DNA of 19,807 nt from an uncultured Pelagibacteraceae bacterium (GTDB lineage Bacteria; Pseudomonadota; Alphaproteobacteria; Pelagibacterales; Pelagibacteraceae): NCBI GenBank assembly GCA_902602105.1, contig CACKPP010000010.1:1-19807 (forward strand), in the 5' to 3' direction. Below are positions 1 through 7,460 of this stretch, piece by piece. A program made the translations under genes and the position numbers. The notes under the pieces are model-generated. The model worked only from the letters and a program-made list of their open reading frames with translations, did not search any database and was not told where the DNA came from. The stretch's first letter is position 1, and each line of letters opens with the position of its first letter.

Positions 1-1
1 T

Positions 2-190
2 AATAAAGAAAATTATCAAAGTATATTTCCTCCGATAGAACTATGTGGTGATAATGCTGCAATGATAGCAATGGTTGGTTTAGAAAAATTTAAGATTAAA
101 GAGTTTAGTGATTTAGACCATCCTGCGAAACCAAGATGGTCCTTAGATAAAAATGCAACTTTTCTTAAAGGCGCAGGAGTTCAGTTGTGA
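2..190 (+). CDS. tsaD: TsaD C-terminal fragment, 5' end outside the window
   Basis: This reading frame enters from the left edge and encodes about 62 residues ending in TGA at 188-190. The motif ELCGDNAAMIA followed by PAKPRW and a terminal GAG-hydrophobic tail is the C-terminal end of TsaD, the Kae1-family subunit that forms the N6-threonylcarbamoyl group of adenosine 37 in ANN-decoding tRNAs. It lies on the opposite strand from the N-terminal part of the same protein at 228-947, so the gene is broken in this sequence. Together the two parts give about 302 residues; roughly 40-55 residues, including the usual VAGGVAAN region, are absent and may lie left of the window. The identity is clear; the arrangement is probably artificial. 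Confidence 0.85.
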   Translation, partial: NKENYQSIFPPIELCGDNAAMIAMVGLEKFKIKEFSDLDHPAKPRWSLDKNATFLKGAGVQL

Positions 191-947
191 AACAATACTG
201 GTTACTAAAATCAGAACCTAACGTTTGGTCAAATTTTTCTTGTTCAGTTTTAATGGTTTTACTAATTTTTAAAATTGCTGTTTTAAGTCCTGCAAAAGAT
301 AGATTACAGCCGCCTTTGTTAAAAATTGGTTTTGGTAAATTATATTTATTAGGGTCACCTTTTTGAGCTAAGATTTCAATCTGAGGCCCACCAGGAAATT
401 CAATTCCTAAAAGTTTTGCAGTTTTATCGAATGCTTCACCTAATGCATCATCAATAGTTGTTCCCAATCTTTTATATTTCCCTAGACCTTGAACATTTAA
501 ATATTGTGAATGTCCACCTGAGATTAATAAAAGAAGATATGGATAATCAATTTTCGAATTCAATTTAGGACTCAATGCATGTCCTTCTAAATGATTTACT
601 GCAATAAATGGTTTGTTAATTGTTGAGGCAAAAGCTTTTCCAAAACTTAGACCTACTGATAAACATACAATTAAGCCAGGTCCTGCAGTTGAAGCAACAG
701 CATCTATTTCCTCAATACTTCTTCCACTTTCATCTATTGCTTTTTTAACAATTAAATCTATCTTTTCAATGTGTGAACGAGCAGCCAATTCTGGAACAAC
801 TCCACCAAACTCTTTATGAATATCTACTTGGCTAGAAATAATATTAGTTAAAATTATTGGCATTCCTTCATTATTTTCAGTTATTAATGAAGCAGCTGTC
901 TCATCACAGCTAGATTCTATTCCTAGAATTAAGGGTTTTTTGCTCAT
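165..947 (-). CDS. tsaD: tRNA threonylcarbamoyladenosine transferase TsaD, N-terminal part
   Basis: TsaD transfers threonylcarbamoyl from TC-AMP to A37 of ANN-decoding tRNAs, working with TsaB and TsaE. The first 240 residues are authentic: GIESSCDETA at 9-18, the HLEGH metal-binding motif at 119-123, the SGGH motif at 143-146, and DDALGEAFDK in the nucleotide-binding region. The frame has 260 residues, against about 337 for the E. coli protein. Its last 20 residues (after EKFD at about 240) are antisense to the EVE-gene start and to the displaced tsaD tail, not TsaD sequence. The real coding part is therefore about 228-947. It is divergent from hemC across 56 bases, an arrangement common in alphaproteobacteria. 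The product as written lacks the C-terminal ASKHA lobe and should be inactive. Confidence 0.9.
   Translation of the reverse strand: MSKKPLILGIESSCDETAASLITENNEGMPIILTNIISSQVDIHKEFGGVVPELAARSHIEKIDLIVKKAIDESGRSIEEIDAVASTAGPGLIVCLSVGLSFGKAFASTINKPFIAVNHLEGHALSPKLNSKIDYPYLLLLISGGHSQYLNVQGLGKYKRLGTTIDDALGEAFDKTAKLLGIEFPGGPQIEILAQKGDPNKYNLPKPIFNKGGCNLSFAGLKTAILKISKTIKTEQEKFDQTLGSDFSNQYCFTTELLRL
187..231 (+). pseudogene. Start of an EVE-domain protein, cut at an inversion junction
   Basis: A GTG at 187-189 overlaps the TsaD stop codon and opens a frame reading VKQYWLLKSEPNVWS. The YWLxKSEP motif is the N-terminal signature of EVE-domain proteins, a PUA-like fold thought to bind modified nucleic-acid bases. 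After about 15 residues the similarity stops, because the DNA continues as the antisense of tsaD. Only the first few percent of the gene is present, so nothing can be said of its function here. The GTGA overlap suggests that in the intact genome it is translated together with tsaD. Confidence 0.7.
226..236. other. Head-to-head inversion junction inside tsaD
   Basis: Left of this point the plus strand reads TsaD end and then EVE-protein start. Right of it the minus strand reads TsaD internal sequence that ends at residues TEQEKFD. The breakpoint can be placed only to within a few bases, around the shared TCAAATTT stretch. Segments that ought to be collinear are inverted relative to each other, and a piece of tsaD is missing between them. 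Confidence 0.75.
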
Positions 948-1003
948 TCAAATAGTTTTTAATAATTGTACAATCCCAATACAAGTAAGAAATAAATTTT
1001 TTT

Positions 1004-1921
1004 ATGAATAAAAGAATAACAATTGGATCAAGAGGTAGTAAGTTAGCATTGCTTTATGCCCAAAAAGCTAAAGATAAAATTATTAAAAATACTCACTTGG
1101 TTGATAGGGATATTATTATTAAATCAATAACTACTGAAGGTGATCAAGTTCAGAATACAAGACTATCCGAAGTTGGAGGAAAAGGTTTATTTTCTAGTAA
1201 TATAGAAAAAGAACTTCAAGACAATAATATTGATATAGCTGTTCATGCACTTAAAGATATGCCTGCTATTGAAACAAAAGGACTAAGAACAGATACATTT
1301 TTAGAAAGAAATGACCCACGAGAAATTTTAGTAACTACTAATAAAAAAAAATTTAAAGAATTAAATTTAAAATCAATTATTGGAACCTCATCATATAGAA
1401 GGGAGTTTCAGATTAAAAAAATCAGACCAGATATTAAGTGCAAACTTATAAGAGGAAATGTAGATACTAGAATTAAAAAATTAAAAGAAGGAATTTATGA
1501 TGCAATAATATTATCTTATGTTGGAATAAAGTGTTTAAATTTAGAAAATGAAATTTCTGAAATTTTTTCAACTGATAAAATTATTCCCAGTGCTGGCCAA
1601 GGGATTATAGCATTACAGTGTAGAGAGGACGATGACGAAACAATATCTGTTTTAAAAAAAGTTAACCATAACGAAACTTATAAAAGAGCACATGCAGAAA
1701 GAAATATTTTAAAGATTTTGGAAGGCGATTGTGATACCGCAATAGGTGCGCATTCTAAAATAAATGGAAATCAAATTACTCTAGAAGCTGAACTTTTTTC
1801 TATAGATGGTTCGCAAAGATTTTATGAAAAAAAAACTGGCAATATTGATAAATATAAACAACTTGGAACAGAAATTGGTATAGCTTTGAAAGAAAAATCT
1901 AAAAATTCCTATAAAAGATAA
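1004..1921 (+). CDS. hemC: Porphobilinogen deaminase (hydroxymethylbilane synthase)
   Basis: HemC joins four porphobilinogens into hydroxymethylbilane in the cytoplasm, the third common step of tetrapyrrole synthesis from 5-aminolevulinate. The 305-residue protein starts with the family pattern ITIGSRGSKLAL. It carries HALKD at 81-85, whose aspartate corresponds to catalytic D84 of E. coli. GTSSxRR at 128-133 and RGNVDTR at 150-156 bind substrate carboxylates, and Cys243 in EGDC carries the dipyrromethane cofactor. Length is normal and all key residues are present. It is followed after one base by hemD, so the two are cotranscribed. Haem from this pathway would feed the cytochrome c maturation genes at the right end of the window. 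Confidence 0.97.
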   Translation: MNKRITIGSRGSKLALLYAQKAKDKIIKNTHLVDRDIIIKSITTEGDQVQNTRLSEVGGKGLFSSNIEKELQDNNIDIAVHALKDMPAIETKGLRTDTFLERNDPREILVTTNKKKFKELNLKSIIGTSSYRREFQIKKIRPDIKCKLIRGNVDTRIKKLKEGIYDAIILSYVGIKCLNLENEISEIFSTDKIIPSAGQGIIALQCREDDDETISVLKKVNHNETYKRAHAERNILKILEGDCDTAIGAHSKINGNQITLEAELFSIDGSQRFYEKKTGNIDKYKQLGTEIGIALKEKSKNSYKR

Positions 1922-1922
1922 T

Positions 1923-2621
1923 ATGCATATTTTACTTACTAGACCACTTGAAGATTGTTCAGAAATGATCCTGAAATTTCAATCTTTAGGCCATCAAGTT
2001 TCTCATCTTCCTTTACTGAATGTAAGCCAAGTAATTTATGGAAAGATAAATTTTTCAGATTACAAAGGTATCATTTTTACAAGTGCTAATGCTGTTAAAT
2101 TTTTAGATTCTACAAAAATTGAAAAAAAAATATTATGTTTTTGCGTAGGAAGCGCTACAGAAAAAAAGGTGAGAAATCTTGGTTTCCAAAACGTTATTAC
2201 AGCAGGTGGAAATGTTGAGAATTTAAAAGAATTAATTTTACAGAATTTTGATAAAAAAGATGGGAAGTTAATTTATGTAAGTGGAGAAATAGTATCTGTT
2301 AATCTCGATCAACAATTAGAAAAGGAGGGTTATAATATTAAAAGGATCATTAACTATAGAACAAATCATATTGAAAAATTTGAAGAAAAATTTGTCAGTG
2401 AATTAATGTCAAAAGTACCTGATATAGTTTACATTTATTCTCTAAATAGTGCCTCTAGTTTTCTAAATTTTATAAAAGTTTACCGACTAGAAAGTCAGTG
2501 GATGGATACTAATTTAATGTGTATTGGTGAAAAAACCTCAACAATATTGAATGAAATTAAGTGGAAAAAAATTTTTCTTTTTAATCCTGGAGAAGAGGAG
2601 TTTTTGTTATATAAAATTTAA
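1923..2621 (+). CDS. hemD: Uroporphyrinogen-III synthase
   Basis: HemD cyclises hydroxymethylbilane with inversion of ring D to give uroporphyrinogen III. The 232-residue protein has the weakly conserved but recognisable family pattern: LLTRPLEDC at the N terminus, IIFTSANAVKF at about 49-59, a CVGSAT segment at about 74-79, then a second lobe with YVSGE and YSLNSASSF. HemD sequences diverge strongly, so position directly after hemC is an important part of the identification. It begins one base after the hemC stop and ends two bases before the MscS gene. Confidence 0.93.
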   Translation: MHILLTRPLEDCSEMILKFQSLGHQVSHLPLLNVSQVIYGKINFSDYKGIIFTSANAVKFLDSTKIEKKILCFCVGSATEKKVRNLGFQNVITAGGNVENLKELILQNFDKKDGKLIYVSGEIVSVNLDQQLEKEGYNIKRIINYRTNHIEKFEEKFVSELMSKVPDIVYIYSLNSASSFLNFIKVYRLESQWMDTNLMCIGEKTSTILNEIKWKKIFLFNPGEEEFLLYKI

Positions 2622-2623
2622 TT

Positions 2624-3709
2624 ATGGAAATAATAAATAATTTTTCTGATATTTTTTTATCAGTTTGGAATAAAGGAATTTTAGGTGTTGATATTTTTCA
2701 AATACTAATTGGAATTGGAATTTTTTTAATTTTTCTTATTTTCAGAGGAATAATCAGCAAACTTATAATTAAGAAATTAGAGATTATTTCAAAAAGAACT
2801 ACTAACAAATTAGACGATACTTTTGTTTCCGCCTTAGTTGGACCAGCAAGATTTTTACCAATAGTGCTTGGTTTTTTTATTGCCAGTTATTATATGACTT
2901 TTTCTGTTGAAGGAAGAGAAATTGCTGACACTATAAATAGAACTTTAATTACTATCTTAATTTTTTGGGTTATTCATCAAATCATTGAACCAGTCTCTTA
3001 TATTTTAAGTGGGCTTGATAAACTTTTAACAAGGGAATTAATCGGATGGATTATTAAATCATTAAAGATATTAATATTTATTTTAGGACTTGCAGCAGTT
3101 CTAGAACTATGGGGAATAAAGATAGGACCAATTATTGCTGGATTAGGTTTATTCGGAGTAGCAGTTGCTTTAGGTGCACAAGATTTATTTAAAAATTTAA
3201 TTTCAGGAATTTTAGTTCTTGTCGAAAAAAGATTTAAAATAGGTGACTGGATTTTAGTTGATGGAATTATTGAAGGTATAGTTGAAAAAATTGGATTTCG
3301 CTCAACAACAATTAGAAAATTTGATAAATCCCTCGCAATAATTCCAAATTTTCAGTTTGCTGAAAATGCAGTTGTTAACGTTAGTGAAACTTCAAATTGG
3401 TTGATTAGCTGGATCATTACACTTCAATACGACACAACGGTCGATCAATTAAAAACAATTAGAAATCAAATTGAAGATCATATAAAAAAAAGTGAAGATT
3501 TTAATACAAGTATTGGAATTGCAGTAAGAGTAGATAAATTTTCAGATAGTTCAATTGATATGTATGTCCGTTGTTTTACAAAATCTGGCAGTTGGAATGA
3601 GTGGCTTTCTGTCAAAGAAAAACTAGCTATTGAAATTAAACAAATTGTAGAGAGTAATAAAGCTTCATTCGCATTTCCAAGTTCTTCAATTTATATTGAA
3701 AAAAAATGA
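2624..3709 (+). CDS. MscS-family mechanosensitive channel
   Basis: This 361-residue inner-membrane protein should release solutes when membrane tension rises after osmotic downshock. Hydrophobic segments lie at about 18-42, 70-90, 100-120 and 140-165. The pore helix follows, with the glycine/alanine-rich segment GLGLFGVAVALGAQDLFKN at about 173-191, the best-conserved part of MscS. The beta domain follows (FKIGDWI, then FRSTTIRKFD and IPNFQF) and a C-terminal alpha/beta domain. It has one or two more predicted membrane helices than E. coli MscS. It sits inside the hemC-folD run; its last bases overlap the next start in an ATGA arrangement. Gating properties cannot be told from sequence. Confidence 0.92.
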   Translation: MEIINNFSDIFLSVWNKGILGVDIFQILIGIGIFLIFLIFRGIISKLIIKKLEIISKRTTNKLDDTFVSALVGPARFLPIVLGFFIASYYMTFSVEGREIADTINRTLITILIFWVIHQIIEPVSYILSGLDKLLTRELIGWIIKSLKILIFILGLAAVLELWGIKIGPIIAGLGLFGVAVALGAQDLFKNLISGILVLVEKRFKIGDWILVDGIIEGIVEKIGFRSTTIRKFDKSLAIIPNFQFAENAVVNVSETSNWLISWIITLQYDTTVDQLKTIRNQIEDHIKKSEDFNTSIGIAVRVDKFSDSSIDMYVRCFTKSGSWNEWLSVKEKLAIEIKQIVESNKASFAFPSSSIYIEKK

Positions 3710-3996
3710 TAGCTATTTTTTACTTAGCTTTACAGATATTAAAGCTTTATTCTTATGTGGTTATAGCAAATGTAATTGTTAGTTGGCTTATCGCTTTTAA
3801 TATTTTAAACACACAAAATAGATTTGTTTATTCAATTTTGGAATTTAGTTACCGACTTACAGATCCAATTTTGAATAAAATAAGACGTTTTTTACCAAAT
3901 TTGGGTTCACTTGATATATCTCCAATAATTTTACTTCTATTGATTTGGTTTATAGAAATGTGTATGAAGCTCTACATCGCACCAATGATATTTTAA
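3706..3996 (+). CDS. YggT family membrane protein
   Basis: This 96-residue protein has two hydrophobic segments, at about 5-30 and 68-92. Between them is a polar stretch with the family pattern RLTDPILNKIRRFLPNLGSLDISP. YggT proteins are small inner-membrane proteins of unsettled function, linked in various bacteria to osmotic-shock tolerance or to cell-division neighbourhoods. The start overlaps the MscS stop by four bases (ATGA), so translation of the two is probably coupled; co-occurrence with a mechanosensitive channel fits a role at the membrane under osmotic stress. The folD start follows six bases after its stop. Confidence 0.88.
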   Translation: MIAIFYLALQILKLYSYVVIANVIVSWLIAFNILNTQNRFVYSILEFSYRLTDPILNKIRRFLPNLGSLDISPIILLLLIWFIEMCMKLYIAPMIF

Positions 3997-4001
3997 ATTT
4001 T

Positions 4002-4847
4002 ATGATTTTAATTGATGGAAAAAAAGCAGCTGCAGAATTAAGAGAAGAACTTAAAAAAGAAGTTAATGAGCTGAAATCAAAGCATAATAAGGTACCTGGA
4101 TTAACTGTAATTTTAATTGGAGACATGACCCCAAGTCAAATTTATGTACGTAATAAAGAAAAATCAGCTAACGAAGTGGGATTAAAATCCGAAGTAATTA
4201 AATATCCAGATAGTGTAGAAGAAAAAACTGTTTTAGAAAAAATCAAAGAATTGAATAAAGATGAAACTGTTTCCGGAATATTAGTGCAGTTGCCATTGCC
4301 AAAACATATTGACAAGCAAAAAGTTATTGAAACTATCGATCCTTCTAAAGATGTAGATGGGTTTCACCCAATGAATGTAGGGAATCTTTCTTCAGGTTAT
4401 GAAAGTTCAGTGCCATGTACACCATTAGGTTGCTATTTATTAATAAAAAAAATTGAACCAAATTTAAGTGGAAAAAAAGCAGTTGTTGTTGGAAGATCAA
4501 ACTTAAATGGTAAACCTATGACACAACTTCTTTTAAAAGAAAATTGTACAGTTACAATTACGCATTCAAGAACAAAAGATTTGAAAGGAGAGTGTTTAGA
4601 GGCAGATATAATTGTTGCGGCTGTTGGAATTCCAGAACTTGTTAAAGGTGACTGGGTTAAGAAAGATACTATTGTTATTGATGTTGGTATTAATAAAACT
4701 GATAAAGGAATTGTTGGAGATGTAGCATTTGATGAAGTATCTAAAAATGCGAAAGCTTTAACTCCAGTTCCAGGTGGTGTAGGGCCTATGACAATTGCAT
4801 GTTTACTTAAAAATACGATCGACTGTTTCAAAAGATCGCAAATTTAA
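4002..4847 (+). CDS. folD: Methylenetetrahydrofolate dehydrogenase / cyclohydrolase
   Basis: FolD oxidises 5,10-methylene-THF to methenyl-THF with NADP and hydrolyses it to 10-formyl-THF, supplying one-carbon units for purines and formyl-Met-tRNA. I chose the ATG at 4002, giving 281 residues, because MILIDGKKAA is where family similarity begins; a longer frame from 3945 would overlap the YggT gene by 52 bases and add 19 unrelated residues. Visible motifs are YVRNKEK at 48-54, whose first lysine aligns with catalytic K56 of E. coli, then QLPLPKHI and DVDGFHP. Further on are VVGRSNLNGKPM for the dinucleotide and the closing TPVPGGVGPMT. Confidence 0.96.
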   Translation: MILIDGKKAAAELREELKKEVNELKSKHNKVPGLTVILIGDMTPSQIYVRNKEKSANEVGLKSEVIKYPDSVEEKTVLEKIKELNKDETVSGILVQLPLPKHIDKQKVIETIDPSKDVDGFHPMNVGNLSSGYESSVPCTPLGCYLLIKKIEPNLSGKKAVVVGRSNLNGKPMTQLLLKENCTVTITHSRTKDLKGECLEADIIVAAVGIPELVKGDWVKKDTIVIDVGINKTDKGIVGDVAFDEVSKNAKALTPVPGGVGPMTIACLLKNTIDCFKRSQI

Positions 4848-4884
4848 TATTTAAATCAGCAAACAATCTTTGATATGTTTGGTT

Positions 4885-5088
4885 ATGAAAAAACCTAAAT
4901 ATCCATATAGAATTGCTATTCTTATGGGTATACTTACTATTCCTCCAATTGGTGCCACTCAATTAGGTTGGTATCTTTATGATCAACAAACTGGATTTGA
5001 TTATGGTATGATCATCGGAACATTTTCTGTAATATTAGCTGCTTGGCTGATGTATGAAAAAAAATGGAGAGAAGAGGACGAGGATTAA
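4885..5088 (+). CDS. Small two-helix membrane protein, unrecognised
   Basis: A 67-residue protein beginning MKKPKYPYRIAI at the ATG at 4885; a TTG 15 bases upstream in frame is possible but less likely. Two hydrophobic segments at about 8-28 and 40-57 are separated by a short polar loop (YLYDQQTGFDYG), and the tail is strongly charged (KKWREEDED). It lies between folD and a SHOCT protein, three bases from the latter, and probably shares its transcript. I do not recognise the family. Reading frame, spacing and amino-acid pattern all look like a genuine gene. Confidence 0.75.
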   Translation: MKKPKYPYRIAILMGILTIPPIGATQLGWYLYDQQTGFDYGMIIGTFSVILAAWLMYEKKWREEDED

Positions 5089-5091
5089 TTT

Positions 5092-5355
5092 ATGGAAAAA
5101 ATAATTTTTTTTGGTTTAGTTATCCCAATATTTGCTTTTGTACTTTATTTAGGTGTTAACGCGATAATGAAAGGAACGGAAGCTAAAAATGCTCTTAAAG
5201 AGCAAGATAACTTAAAAAATGAAGAGAATGAAAATTTCTTCGATAACAAAAAAAATTTGAGTGAGGAACTTGATAAATTAAATGATCTTTTAAAAGATGG
5301 TGTTTTAACTCAAGAAGAATTCGAAAAAGCTAAAAAAAAATTATTAGATAACTAA
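5092..5355 (+). CDS. SHOCT-domain membrane-anchored protein
   Basis: This 87-residue protein has one N-terminal membrane helix (about 4-24) and a charged linker rich in N, E and K. The C-terminal helical hairpin LDKLNDLLKDGVLTQEEFEKAKKKLL is a clear SHOCT domain. SHOCT is a short oligomerisation-like module of unknown exact function found at the ends of many bacterial membrane proteins. The stop overlaps by four bases the stop of the convergent hydrolase gene, leaving no space for a terminator. Confidence 0.85.
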   Translation: MEKIIFFGLVIPIFAFVLYLGVNAIMKGTEAKNALKEQDNLKNEENENFFDNKKNLSEELDKLNDLLKDGVLTQEEFEKAKKKLLDN

Positions 5356-6416
5356 TTGTAATTAAGTAATTTTTTTAATGATCCAAATTCACCAATCTTA
5401 TAAATAATAGCATCTTCTTTTTTGAATCCATATTTTTCTGCGCTATCTTTAAATCTTACTGGTGGTTCCATAATAGGTTCCAGAGATAATACAAAAGTTC
5501 CCCAATGTGTTCCTAAAACTTTTTTACTTTTTAAATCTTGCGCAATATTTAGGGCTTCTTCTGGAGTAGTATGATAAATTGATTTTTCAAACATAGGTCT
5601 AAAATCATATGCTCCAATATTAATCATTGATAGATCAATTGGACCATATTTTTCACCAAGTTCTTTATAAATATTTCCATAACCAGTATCACATGCAAAA
5701 AGTATTTTTTTGTTTTTGTATTCAATTAAAAAATTACCCCAAAGAGTTTTATTTGTATCAGTCAAACTTCTTTTTGACCAATGAACTGCAGGCAATAACG
5801 TAATCTTTAAATCATCGTTAATTTTTATTTGGTCATACCAATCCATTTCATTAACATCTTTGTATCTTTGAAAATATTTACCAAGTTTAAGAGGGAGTAG
5901 AACCTTTGTATCTTTATAAGGAAAACCTCTAATAGTTGACATGTCTTGATGATCATAATGATTGTGAGTTAGTAAAAAGACATCTGTTTTAGGAATTTCT
6001 TTTAAATCAAGCGCTGGTTTTACGTATCTCTTCGGTCCAAAAATTAAAGGTCCTGCATTTTTTGAAAAAACTGGATCTGTAATAATTGTTGTTTCACCTA
6101 ATTTAATTAAGAATGTAGCATGCCCTATCCAAGCAATATAATCATCATCTTTAAATTTCTCTAAATTTTCTTTCACAATTTTTTTATCGATTACATGATC
6201 TTTTGGGACAGTTATATCTATTTTCTTTTTTTCTTTAGCAAATGTTTTGTAGGAAAATTTTACATCTTTTGATCTAACTGGAGATCCTTCAGGATTTCTA
6301 AAAGTTCCATCTGGTAAATGGTGATAAGGTTTTTCCATTGCAATACTTAAACAATTATAAAAAAAAATTCCAACTATAATAAATAGGATGTTTATTAACT
6401 TTTTTCCATTAACCAC
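5352..6416 (-). CDS. Metallo-beta-lactamase fold hydrolase (UlaG / NAPE-PLD-like), exported or membrane-anchored
   Basis: A 354-residue protein with an N-terminal hydrophobic segment at about 7-27, likely a signal peptide or anchor. The fold's metal site is visible as HNHYDH at 151-156; later conserved positions are the histidine of PAVHW, the aspartate of ACDTG and the histidine of GTHWG. IGHATFLIKLG and TDPVFSKNAGP before the metal motif resemble the UlaG and NAPE-phospholipase D branch, so a lipid- or lactone-type ester is possible, but the substrate cannot be set. The GTG start at 6416 is preceded by AGGAGA at good spacing and lies within the end of the upstream sugar dehydrogenase gene, suggesting coupled translation. 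Confidence 0.88.
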   Translation of the reverse strand: MVNGKKLINILFIIVGIFFYNCLSIAMEKPYHHLPDGTFRNPEGSPVRSKDVKFSYKTFAKEKKKIDITVPKDHVIDKKIVKENLEKFKDDDYIAWIGHATFLIKLGETTIITDPVFSKNAGPLIFGPKRYVKPALDLKEIPKTDVFLLTHNHYDHQDMSTIRGFPYKDTKVLLPLKLGKYFQRYKDVNEMDWYDQIKINDDLKITLLPAVHWSKRSLTDTNKTLWGNFLIEYKNKKILFACDTGYGNIYKELGEKYGPIDLSMINIGAYDFRPMFEKSIYHTTPEEALNIAQDLKSKKVLGTHWGTFVLSLEPIMEPPVRFKDSAEKYGFKKEDAIIYKIGEFGSLKKLLNYN

Positions 6417-7459
6417 AAACTATCTCCTGCTAAAAAATAAATTTTTCCGTTATTTGGATGAACCTGTATATCTCTTATTCTTCCAATTTTATCTTTAAAA
6501 ATTATTTCTTCTTTTACTTTGGATGTATTCTTAAAAATTAATTTTCTCAAAGATTTATCTTTTAAAGAAGTTATTAAAGCATGACCATTCCATTCTTTAA
6601 ATTCATCTCCTTTATAGATAGTTATTGCACTTGTTGCGATAGAGGGTATCCAGTACTGTATTGCTTTTGTAAAACCTGGTTTCCATTTAGGTCCAATTGG
6701 GGTACCAGAATAATTTTTTCCACCCCAACCTAGTATTTTCCATCCATAGTTTCCCCCTTTTTTAGCCTCACCAAACCAGTCTCCTCCTTTTGCACCATGA
6801 TTACTCATATAAATTTTTCCATCAAAAGGTGATAATGTTAAACCTTGAGGGTTTCGAACTCCAATTTGATAAATTTCGGGCAGCCAATTTGAATTTTTTT
6901 CAAACTTAGGATTGTCACTAGGAATACTTCCATCTAAGTAAATTCTTATAATGCTTCCAGGATGATTTGTAGGGTCTTGCGCAATCATACCCTGTCCTCT
7001 TTCACCAGCTGATGCAAAAAGGTAATTATCTTTAATTACTAATCTTGAACCAAAATGATAACCTGAGTCAATCGGAGGTTCAGCTTGAAAAATATTTTTA
7101 AAGTTTAATTTGATTTTATCGAATTTTGCTTTTGCAATTGAAGTACTTGACTTCCAATTACCTCTATTTTCAGAATAGGAAATATAAACAAAATTATCTT
7201 TAAATAGAATATCTAATAATCCTCCTTGGCCATAATCTAAAAAATTTAAATTATGATCAACTTCAAAAATTTTATTGGATTTGATATTTACAATTTTTAT
7301 TTTTCCACTTTTCTCTGTAATTATTAATTCATCTTTGTTTAAAAATGATGAGCCCCATGGTCCATCAAGTTTTGCTAATTTTTGAAAATTATAATTTTGA
7401 GAAAAAGATTTTGAGTTAAAAAAAAAAATTAATAGTGTTAAAAATAAAACTTTTTTCAC
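6395..7459 (-). CDS. PQQ-dependent sugar dehydrogenase-like (YliI/Gdh-B) periplasmic protein
   Basis: This belongs to the soluble aldose dehydrogenase family, six-bladed propellers that use PQQ in the periplasm. Matching stretches are GPWGSSFL near the N terminus, FGSRL, GERGQG, NHPGSIIRI, GVRNPQGL, SNHGAKGGD, NYGW and WIPSIATSAI. I prefer the GTG at 7459, one base after the upstream stop: it gives a signal peptide immediately (VKKVLFLTLL). A frame from ATG 7486 would add nine charged residues and overlap the preceding gene by 26 bases. No PQQ synthesis genes are visible in the window, so cofactor supply is unknown. It is second in a three-gene minus-strand run. Confidence 0.87.
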   Translation of the reverse strand: MKKVLFLTLLIFFFNSKSFSQNYNFQKLAKLDGPWGSSFLNKDELIITEKSGKIKIVNIKSNKIFEVDHNLNFLDYGQGGLLDILFKDNFVYISYSENRGNWKSSTSIAKAKFDKIKLNFKNIFQAEPPIDSGYHFGSRLVIKDNYLFASAGERGQGMIAQDPTNHPGSIIRIYLDGSIPSDNPKFEKNSNWLPEIYQIGVRNPQGLTLSPFDGKIYMSNHGAKGGDWFGEAKKGGNYGWKILGWGGKNYSGTPIGPKWKPGFTKAIQYWIPSIATSAITIYKGDEFKEWNGHALITSLKDKSLRKLIFKNTSKVKEEIIFKDKIGRIRDIQVHPNNGKIYFLAGDSLWLMEKS

Positions 7460-7460
7460 T

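Noticed and set aside
613..819. Plus-strand frame of 68 codons opposite tsaD
   Set aside because: It is the antisense of well-conserved TsaD sequence and has no independent protein character.
3945..4001. Upstream extension of folD
   Set aside because: The 19 extra residues overlap the YggT gene and do not resemble FolD; the ATG at 4002 matches the family start.
4433..4831. Minus-strand frame of 132 codons opposite folD
   Set aside because: It is antisense to conserved FolD motifs; its composition follows from the real gene.
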